64,000 nt of DNA from an uncultured Bacilli bacterium (lineage in GTDB: Bacteria; Bacillota_I; Bacilli_A; RF39; UBA660), in NCBI GenBank assembly GCA_934101425.1, contig CAKOQQ010000005.1:1-64000 (forward strand), in the 5' to 3' direction. This document shows positions 57,937 through 64,000 of the stretch, one piece after another. Every line of letters starts with the position of its first letter. Within the stretch, counting starts at the first letter, position 1. A program made the position numbers and the translations under genes. The notes under the pieces are model-generated. The model ran no database searches. It was not told the origin of the DNA and saw nothing but the letters and a program-made list of their open reading frames with translations.

Positions 57937-60210
57937 TTAAGAATTTATACCTTTTATTTTTAATTCTTCTTTTTCATCATCTAACCAATGTTTCTTTGGT
58001 TCTTTTTTTGTATTATTTTTAGTAAGTTCATACCATATTTGACATGCTAAGAATATTGAAGATAATACTCCGGCTATCATACCTACTAATAATGCTATAT
58101 TAAAGTTTATGATTTCACTTGATCCAAATATGATAAGTGCTACTACTGGACATAATGTAGTAAATGTTGTAACTATACTTCTCCCTAGTACATTTCTAAG
58201 TGCTGTATTTACTACATCAGCGCAATCTTTTTTATTCTTTAATTTATTATTATATTTTGTTTTAATTATTTCTCTCATTCTATCAAATGTAACTATAGTA
58301 TCATTTATAGAATATCCAATTATTGATAATAATGCAGCTATAAATATTGCATCTACTTCTAACTTAAATAAGCTAAAGAAAGCTATCATAATAAATACAT
58401 CATGCATTATAGCTACAATACCACCTATTGCATAGTTAAATGTAAATCTAATTGCTACATATATTATTATTGCTATAAATGCAAATATAATAGATTTAAC
58501 TGCATTTTTAACAAGTTCTTTACTAACAACATTTGATACTACACCAATATCTGGTTTAGTATTATATTTTTCTTCCATTACACTATTTATTTTAGCGATT
58601 TCACTTTCATCTAAACTATTTGATAATTTGTAATATATATTAGTATCACTTACTTTTTCACTTTCATATATTTCATAACCCATATCTTTAATAGTGTTAG
58701 TTACATCATCATAATTAATTTTTTCTTCTGTATTAAATGTTATAGATGTACCGCCTTTAAAATCAATACCTAGTTTTAATTTATTAGTACATAATGAATA
58801 CACACCTACCATAACTACTAATAAAACTATTACATATGCATATATTCTAGATGCTACAAAATCTAATTTTTCAAAAGGTTTTTTATCATTTTTATAACCT
58901 ATAAATAAGTTTAATTTATCATTAAAGTACTTAGTATTTACAAACATACTAATAATTACTCTAGTTAAATATACCATTACAAGCATTGTTACAACTATAG
59001 AAATTATAAGCATAGTAGCGAATCCTTTAACACTACTTTCACCTAGTATAAATAATATAATTGCTACTATAAGTGTTGTAATATTAGCATCAAATATTGA
59101 CGTAAATGATTCTTTATTACCATCACTATTAGCTCTTACTAGATTTTTACCTTTTCTAAGTTCATCTTTAATTCTTGATAAACTAATTACTGGAGCATCT
59201 ATTGCCATACCTATACCTATTACTAAAGCTGCTATACCAGGAAGAGTAAGCACTCCACCTAATAAAACAAATGATGCAACAGTTAAATATGTATATATTA
59301 GTATACCTACGCTAGCTAAGAAACCAGCAAGTCTATATATTAGAGTCATTACTACTACAATTAGTATAAGACCTATTACAGCTGCTTTATATGTTTCAGA
59401 AAGTGTTTCATCACCATATGATGCAGGAACTGTCTTAGATGATATTTCTGATAATTTAGTAGATAAACTACCAGAGTTTATAAGTTCTGCTAATGTACTA
59501 GCTTGATCAACTGTAAAATTACCTTGTATAACTACATCTGATGCAAATCCTTGATTTACAGTAGCTGCAGAAATACAAGTACCATGATCATTATTTATTG
59601 TTGTTTCATTACATTTAGTTGGATCTAATTTTAATTCTTTGCTAGTTTCATCATAAGTTAAGAAACTATCTTTATCTTTATCATAGTCTAACCAAATAAC
59701 AATATAATTACTATTATTATCATATTCACTTACTTTTTTAGTTACTTCATAAAATTTATCTGTATCTTTTACTTTTAAACTAACAACTGGTTTACCATCT
59801 GATGTATCTACTGATGCTGATGATAAAACATCTGATGTCATAAGTTCATTATCATAAACATCTCTAAATGTTAGTACTGCTTGTTTACCAAGTAATGTTC
59901 TTGCTTCATTTTCATCAGTTACACCTGCAAGTTGAACTCTAATACGGTCTTTACCTTCAACTATAATAACTGGTTCATTAACTCCTAATGAATCAATTCT
60001 TTTAAGAATAGTTTTATAGGTATTAGTTACCATATCTTCTGTTACTTCACTACCATCTAAACTATCAACTTTATATAAAATTTCAAAACCACCTTGTAAA
60101 TCTAATCCATACTTAACTTTCTTTATTAATAATGGAAAAGTTAAAATTGCTACTAATAAAATACATGATATTATTAGTATACTTTTAAATAAACTACTAT
60201 TTTTCTTCAT
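57937..60210 (-). CDS. secDF: fused protein-export subunit SecDF
   Basis: The roughly 757-aa protein combines SecD (GLDLQGGFEILYKVD and six membrane segments) with SecF (LGIDFKGGTSITF and six more). It uses the proton or sodium gradient to help late protein export through SecYEG. Start at 60210 follows GGTGAT. The upstream ComN-like gene overlaps it by 14 nt. Confidence 0.96.
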   Translation of the reverse strand: MKKNSSLFKSILIISCILLVAILTFPLLIKKVKYGLDLQGGFEILYKVDSLDGSEVTEDMVTNTYKTILKRIDSLGVNEPVIIVEGKDRIRVQLAGVTDENEARTLLGKQAVLTFRDVYDNELMTSDVLSSASVDTSDGKPVVSLKVKDTDKFYEVTKKVSEYDNNSNYIVIWLDYDKDKDSFLTYDETSKELKLDPTKCNETTINNDHGTCISAATVNQGFASDVVIQGNFTVDQASTLAELINSGSLSTKLSEISSKTVPASYGDETLSETYKAAVIGLILIVVVMTLIYRLAGFLASVGILIYTYLTVASFVLLGGVLTLPGIAALVIGIGMAIDAPVISLSRIKDELRKGKNLVRANSDGNKESFTSIFDANITTLIVAIILFILGESSVKGFATMLIISIVVTMLVMVYLTRVIISMFVNTKYFNDKLNLFIGYKNDKKPFEKLDFVASRIYAYVIVLLVVMVGVYSLCTNKLKLGIDFKGGTSITFNTEEKINYDDVTNTIKDMGYEIYESEKVSDTNIYYKLSNSLDESEIAKINSVMEEKYNTKPDIGVVSNVVSKELVKNAVKSIIFAFIAIIIYVAIRFTFNYAIGGIVAIMHDVFIMIAFFSLFKLEVDAIFIAALLSIIGYSINDTIVTFDRMREIIKTKYNNKLKNKKDCADVVNTALRNVLGRSIVTTFTTLCPVVALIIFGSSEIINFNIALLVGMIAGVLSSIFLACQIWYELTKNNTKKEPKKHWLDDEKEELKIKGINS

Positions 60211-60487
60211 CCAAATCACCCTCAAAATATCTAATTCTACTTCTACTATATAGTTTTTCAGTTAAATAATCATTAACTAATTCATTATCAGCGTTCATTA
60301 TATCACTTACCATTTGATATAATTCTAAATCAACTGACTTTTTCCATTTTGTTTCTTTTAAGTAATTCCATATATCTTCTTCTTTGATATAAGGATAACC
60401 TAATCTTTTCATTTCTTCTTTTTTTGAAATTAAAGCTGGTTTTAGTCTTTCATATAATTCAGTTAAAGATGAGATACTAACATCCAT
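60197..60487 (-). CDS. ComN-like post-transcriptional regulator
   Basis: The 96-aa protein matches the ComN/post-transcriptional regulator family: ELYERLKPALISKKEEMKRLGYP, IKEEDIWNYLKETKWKKSV and VSDIMNADNELVNDYL. In Bacillus subtilis ComN affects comE mRNA. Gene order with secDF is common in Firmicutes. The start at 60487 is preferred over 60493 because GGAGG is 7 nt upstream. Confidence 0.9.
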   Translation of the reverse strand: MDVSISSLTELYERLKPALISKKEEMKRLGYPYIKEEDIWNYLKETKWKKSVDLELYQMVSDIMNADNELVNDYLTEKLYSRSRIRYFEGDLDEEK

Positions 60488-60574
60488 AATCATTCCTCCA
60501 TTTTTGATACATATATATTATATATTAAAAATGTATTTTTTTAAAGTTTTATTTTAATTTTCTTACCTTTTTGC

Positions 60575-60580
60575 TATAAT
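60575..60580 (+). promoter_or_regulatory. extended -10 promoter of the zinc-ribbon/SHOCT gene
   Basis: TGCTATAAT with a TGn extension, 18 nt before the ATG at 60599, and a GTGAT ribosome site. Confidence 0.55.
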
Positions 60581-60598
60581 AATTATGGAAGTGATAAT

Positions 60599-61213
60599 AT
60601 GGCTTTAATAAAATGTAAGTATTGCGGTAAAGAAATAAGTGATAAATCTAAAGTATGTATTCACTGTAATACTAAATTAAAGGAAACTAATATTTTTCAA
60701 TATAATAATTTAGTTTCAAGATATATACCTAATATAATATTTACAATTATATTTATAGTACTTTTAACTAGCATAAATTCATTTAGTTATAGATCTTATT
60801 TATATTCATTTACTGAATTATTAGAATATAAATTACTTGATTATGAAATATATAATATATTTAATAGTTTAATGTATATATATTTAGTAATTAATATATT
60901 TTTATATGGTTTTAATAAGACTACTAATATTATTAGCAAAATAATGTATACAATAATACCTGTTTTAGAAATATTATTTCTATTAGTCATTAAATTTGCT
61001 ACTACATATCACGCTAAAACTATGTTTTATATTATAATTATTTATACTACTATATGGATTATTTATTTATATACTTTTAATAAGCAAAAAGATATGCCTA
61101 AGAAAAAATTAAGTGATTTAGAAGAAGCTAAAAATCTACTAGATAAAAATGTAATTACTTTAGATGAATTTAATAAAATTAAAGATAAAATTTTAGGAAA
61201 ATATTTAAATTAA
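60599..61213 (+). CDS. zinc-ribbon, multi-TM, SHOCT-tailed membrane protein
   Basis: The 204-aa protein starts with a zinc ribbon (MALIKCKYCGKEISDKSKV and CIHC), has four membrane segments (about 43-155), and ends with a SHOCT-like amphipathic helix (LSDLEEAKNLLDKNVITLDE then FNKIKDKIL). SHOCT tails mediate oligomerisation. Function unknown. Confidence 0.8.
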   Translation: MALIKCKYCGKEISDKSKVCIHCNTKLKETNIFQYNNLVSRYIPNIIFTIIFIVLLTSINSFSYRSYLYSFTELLEYKLLDYEIYNIFNSLMYIYLVINIFLYGFNKTTNIISKIMYTIIPVLEILFLLVIKFATTYHAKTMFYIIIIYTTIWIIYLYTFNKQKDMPKKKLSDLEEAKNLLDKNVITLDEFNKIKDKILGKYLN

Positions 61214-61240
61214 AAAATAAGAGATTACCTCTTATTTTTT
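61212..61240. terminator. bidirectional terminator between convergent genes
   Basis: AAAATAAGAG / CTCTTATTTT, loop ATTAC, flanked by A- and T-runs, between 60599-61213 and 61225-61746. Confidence 0.85.
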
Positions 61241-61746
61241 TCTATATTAATGATGTTTGCAATAAATTCATTTTTAGCTTTTGTATAGCTTTTTCTATCA
61301 TCTTTGTATTTATTACTTAATTCCACCTTTAAATCTTCATATGCTTTTACTACTTCAGGATGAGCTAATAGATGTTTTTTAAATAGTATAAAGTTTAACC
61401 ATTTTTCACTATTTTCTTCTACTATATGAATATAGTGTGTTCTATTATCTTCATCTCCTTTTCTAACTAAGTATTCACCTTTTTCACCATTATCATATCT
61501 AAAACTATATCCAGCTGCTTCTAAACTTTTGGCGTACTTTTCTACTTCTTTTAAATCTTTTACTGATATAGCAATATCTATTATTGGTTTAGATTTTAAA
61601 TTAGGAATACTAGTTGATCCTACATGTTCTATATCAATTAAAATATCTTTTAATATTTCTTTTAATTTAATGGCTTCTTCTTCATACATTTCTTTCCATT
61701 TACTTGTATAATTTTCTAATTCTACTTTATCCTTGTTTAATCCCAT
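61225..61746 (-). CDS. GrpB/UPF0157-family nucleotidyltransferase-fold protein
   Basis: The 173-aa protein matches the GrpB (UPF0157) family: WKEMYEEEAIKLKEIL, IEHVGSTSIPNLKSKPIIDI and YIHIVEENSEKWLNFILFKK. The GSTS...D pattern is that of nucleotidyltransferase folds. Function is not established. It overlaps the PHP gene by 20 nt. Confidence 0.9.
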   Translation of the reverse strand: MGLNKDKVELENYTSKWKEMYEEEAIKLKEILKDILIDIEHVGSTSIPNLKSKPIIDIAISVKDLKEVEKYAKSLEAAGYSFRYDNGEKGEYLVRKGDEDNRTHYIHIVEENSEKWLNFILFKKHLLAHPEVVKAYEDLKVELSNKYKDDRKSYTKAKNEFIANIINIEKNKR

Positions 61747-62587
61747 AATTCTCCTTTACATATACTTTATTTTTACTTTTACTAATAATATCATACCAAA
61801 CTTTTGGATCTTCTAAAAGTCCTAAAGTATGACTTTCATCATGAAAATCACTTCCATATGTTTTTAAAAGTCCTAAAGTATCAGCTACTTCTTCATAATC
61901 ACTTCTATTTGGTGTTATACCATTTACAACTTCAATACCACTAAGCCCTGATTTCATAAGATTAAATACTTTATAATATAATTCTTCTTTACTAAGTTTT
62001 AATGATGCTGGATGTGCTAAGACAGGAAGCCCTCCAGCACTAATTATAAGTGATATTGCATCACTAGGTGTTATTTTACTAATTGGTATATAATACTTAG
62101 CTTTTCTACCTATTATATTATCATAAGCTTCTTTTACATTGGATGCATATCCTTTTTTTATTAGTACTTTTACTATTTCTCTTTTGTCAAGTAGTGAAGC
62201 GCCTTCACGTCTTATATTATCTTTTACTTCTTCTACGCTTATATCAAAGCCATTACGTTTTAATAATTCGATTAATTCTAAACATATAAAATAATTTCTT
62301 CTTTTATAATTTAATAATTCTGTTTCTAGTAATTCTATATCACTAATATTATATCCTAATATATGTAGTTTCTTTTCACTAGTACTAATTTCTATTCCAG
62401 GAATAGCACTTATATCATACTTGCTTGCAAGTGTACTTATATCCTTTGTTTTTATAATAGTATCATGGTCTGTTATAACTAATTTTTTTATTCCTTTTTC
62501 ATGTGCTAGTGCTAAAACTTCTTCTAATTTATATTTGCCATCTGAAAACCTAGTATGTACATGCATATCAATTAATTCTTTTTGCAT
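61727..62587 (-). CDS. PHP-domain phosphoesterase
   Basis: The 286-aa protein has the PHP metal motifs: DMHVHTRFSDGKY, VITDHDT, PGIEISTSEKKLHILGY, PVLAHPASL and TYGSDFH. It is close to the nucleoside 3',5'-bisphosphate and RNase AM-type exonucleases (YciV/RnaAM). It cleaves phosphoesters with a trinuclear metal site. It overlaps GrpB by 20 nt and the next PHP gene by 16 nt. Confidence 0.9.
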   Translation of the reverse strand: MQKELIDMHVHTRFSDGKYKLEEVLALAHEKGIKKLVITDHDTIIKTKDISTLASKYDISAIPGIEISTSEKKLHILGYNISDIELLETELLNYKRRNYFICLELIELLKRNGFDISVEEVKDNIRREGASLLDKREIVKVLIKKGYASNVKEAYDNIIGRKAKYYIPISKITPSDAISLIISAGGLPVLAHPASLKLSKEELYYKVFNLMKSGLSGIEVVNGITPNRSDYEEVADTLGLLKTYGSDFHDESHTLGLLEDPKVWYDIISKSKNKVYVKENYGIKQG

Positions 62588-63648
62588 ATTTTTTCTAATT
62601 CTTCCTTAGATATTTTATATTTTTCTATATCTAAATACATATTAGGTTTATGGCTATCTGATCCTATTGTTATAAATAAATCATTATCTTTTACTATTTT
62701 TCTTATTCTAGTTACATCTTCATTTTTATTAGTAGTATTAGATTCTATACCACTAAATAATTTTATTTTACTTTCTACATAATCCATTTTATCTTTATTG
62801 GGGTGTGCAAATACTAAAGGATATTTATTATTTAACTCATCCATAGTAATTTGCCCATAATGATTAACTGATAGGCTACCTATTTTACTATAATTAGGGT
62901 ACATATCATCATCTACCCCTCTTAAAGCTACTACTGATGATAATAATCTAGGATTATATAAATCATTATTATCTTTATATTTTTCTTTTAAATAATTAAA
63001 TCTATCTTTGATAGTTTTATTTCTATCTACATAATCATCCATTAAATAGTAATATTCACATTTATCTAGTACATCTTTAGCACTTACATTATATTCATTT
63101 AATTTATGCATTAAATATTCAAATAAAGATGCATAATCGGGTAATTCATTTATGCTATTTATATATTCTAAATAACTTATTTTAATATTATATTTATTTA
63201 CATAATACATAAATCCTTTATTATATTTTAATCTTTTAAATTGTTCTTTAGTTCTTTTATAAGAAGCTTCTTTATTAGTTTTTACATTCTTTACTACATC
63301 TTTATCTTTAGGATTTACAAAATATTCAAGTATATGACATTGACTAAAATATACTTTATCAGATATGGTAAATTCAATTCCCGGTATTATAAGGGGTTTA
63401 TCTATTTTATGTTCTTTTAAATAATTATATAATTCATCATAAAAGTCTAATGAATCATGATCAGTAACTGATATTATATCTAGATTTTTAGTACATTCTA
63501 ATATTTCTTCTAAACTATAATTTGAATCACTTGAATTATTAGAGTGCATATGTAAATCTATATAAAATATATCTTTTTCTTTTAATAAATCATTTAATTT
63601 AACTCGTAAATCACTTAAATACTTTTCCCAAAATTTATAATTATTCAT
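62572..63648 (-). CDS. second, larger PHP-domain phosphoesterase
   Basis: The 358-aa protein has IDLHMHSNNSSDSNYSLEEI, SVTDHDSLDFYDEL, PGIEFTISDKVYFSQCHIL, LVFAHPNKDKM and TIGSDSHKPNM, a complete PHP metal set, around an inserted roughly 120-residue helical region. It is related to but distinct from its neighbour, suggesting paired nucleic-acid or nucleotide phosphoesterases. The ATG overlaps the phosphoketolase stop (8 nt). Confidence 0.85.
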   Translation of the reverse strand: MNNYKFWEKYLSDLRVKLNDLLKEKDIFYIDLHMHSNNSSDSNYSLEEILECTKNLDIISVTDHDSLDFYDELYNYLKEHKIDKPLIIPGIEFTISDKVYFSQCHILEYFVNPKDKDVVKNVKTNKEASYKRTKEQFKRLKYNKGFMYYVNKYNIKISYLEYINSINELPDYASLFEYLMHKLNEYNVSAKDVLDKCEYYYLMDDYVDRNKTIKDRFNYLKEKYKDNNDLYNPRLLSSVVALRGVDDDMYPNYSKIGSLSVNHYGQITMDELNNKYPLVFAHPNKDKMDYVESKIKLFSGIESNTTNKNEDVTRIRKIVKDNDLFITIGSDSHKPNMYLDIEKYKISKEELEKICKKN

Positions 63649-64000
63649 ATATAATTTCCTCTAAAGCCATATTAGCGTATATTTTATCAGTTACACTACC
63701 ACATATATTACTTTTATCCATATAGCCATACACTTCTACCTTTCTATTTCTTTTAAACATTAAATCTCTTATCACTGATTTATATCCATGAAATAAATAT
63801 ATTATTTTTACATCATCAAAATATTTATTAAATTCTTTAGTACTAAGAGATTCTTTAAATCTACCATTACCATCAAGTAATTTTATATTTGTTACATAAA
63901 CTAATTTTATTTTTTTATTTGATTTTTCTATTATTTTATATGCTTCATTAAGTAAGTAATCTCCACTAACAGCGATTATTAAATCAGGATTTTTTACATC
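63641..64000 (-). CDS. phosphoketolase, C-terminal 119 residues (partial)
   Basis: The frame entering from the right edge reads DVKNPDLIIAVSGDYLLNEA, then KIKLVYVTNIKLLDG, LSTKEFNKYFDDVKIIYLFH and GYKSVIRDLMFKRNRKVEV, and ends NMALEEIIYE. The FHGYxxxIRDLxF segment is typical of the C-terminal domain of xylulose-5-phosphate/fructose-6-phosphate phosphoketolase, which makes acetyl phosphate. The catalytic TPP domains are outside the window. Its stop overlaps the next gene's ATG. Confidence 0.85.
   Translation of the reverse strand, partial: DVKNPDLIIAVSGDYLLNEAYKIIEKSNKKIKLVYVTNIKLLDGNGRFKESLSTKEFNKYFDDVKIIYLFHGYKSVIRDLMFKRNRKVEVYGYMDKSNICGSVTDKIYANMALEEIIYE

Noticed and set aside
1..64000. 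Mycoplasma-type code with TGA as tryptophan
   Set aside because: Many genes end at TGA in sensible places (mraY TGA overlaps the next ATG), Trp is TGG throughout, and full-length proteins read cleanly with the standard code.
1..64000. CRISPR array, IS element, prophage or conjugative element
   Set aside because: No regularly spaced repeats, transposase, integrase, terminal repeats or phage genes are visible.

Overview
The window is a very AT-rich (roughly a quarter G+C by eye), gene-dense, Gram-positive-type chromosome segment. It has a lipid-II/cell-wall gene set (mraY, an ftsW/rodA homologue, FemX-like, MBOAT, LtaS-like), a T-box riboswitch, class B sortase, SecDF, bifunctional Rel, AsnA, ThyX, MscL and phosphoketolase. 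TGA is a true stop (for example the mraY TGA overlapping the next ATG) and Trp is TGG, so this is not a code-4 Mollicute. The best fit is an uncultured, probably gut-associated Bacilli lineage of the RF39/RFN20 kind; that assignment is inference. Almost every gene is on the minus strand; only six plus-strand genes interrupt it. Three tRNA genes are present. No rRNA, CRISPR array, IS element or prophage was found.

Layout. 1-6986: small and surface/accessory genes (zinc-ribbon membrane proteins, a fused surface protein, transglutaminase-like protein, an XRE regulator, a lipoprotein and an NPQT-type wall protein). A large double-HTH sensor gene (7124-8839) diverges from them. 8902-17104: uracil-DNA glycosylase-like protein, dicarboxylate symporter, a redox operon (cysteine desulfurase, mini-thioredoxin, thioredoxin-CcdA fusion), dCMP deaminase and small enzymes. 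17280-30310: MscL, phosphohexomutase, NrtR-like Nudix, sortase B, MBOAT/AlgX pair, long ThyX, CotF-like coat pair, DUF1848/Tag repair pair, and tRNAs. 30301-40302: DUF1846, a hybrid-kinase phosphorelay, acyl-CoA synthetase, T-box-controlled asnA, ftsW-like and mraY. 40369-50395: a broken lipoprotein gene and two operons, one for peptidoglycan bridge/precursor work (FemX, racemase, ATP-grasp, flippase) and one for polyamines (LysR, kinase, BpsA, SpeD, CYTH, methyltransferase). 50503-64000: LtaS-like protein with a degenerate HAD head, a prepilin with a GC-rich lectin-like tail, AI-2E exporter, dtd, rel, secDF, a ComN-like gene, PHP phosphoesterases and the 3' end of a phosphoketolase gene.

How genes work together. 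NPQT-type wall-sorting signals at 638 and 4886 match the class B sortase at 19932. The compact SpeD-BpsA operon predicts branched polyamines in an apparently mesophilic bacterium, controlled by an adjacent LysR with a palindromic operator at the canonical distance. asnA sits behind an intact T-box plus a tiny Asn-Asn-containing leader ORF and mutually exclusive hairpins.

Most unexpected observations: two genes take their UAG stop from the invariant U8-A9-G10 of the downstream tRNA; the BpsA operon; the asnA double leader; the GC-rich replaceable-looking tail of the prepilin; and the in-frame join of a cytosolic domain to a secreted wall protein.
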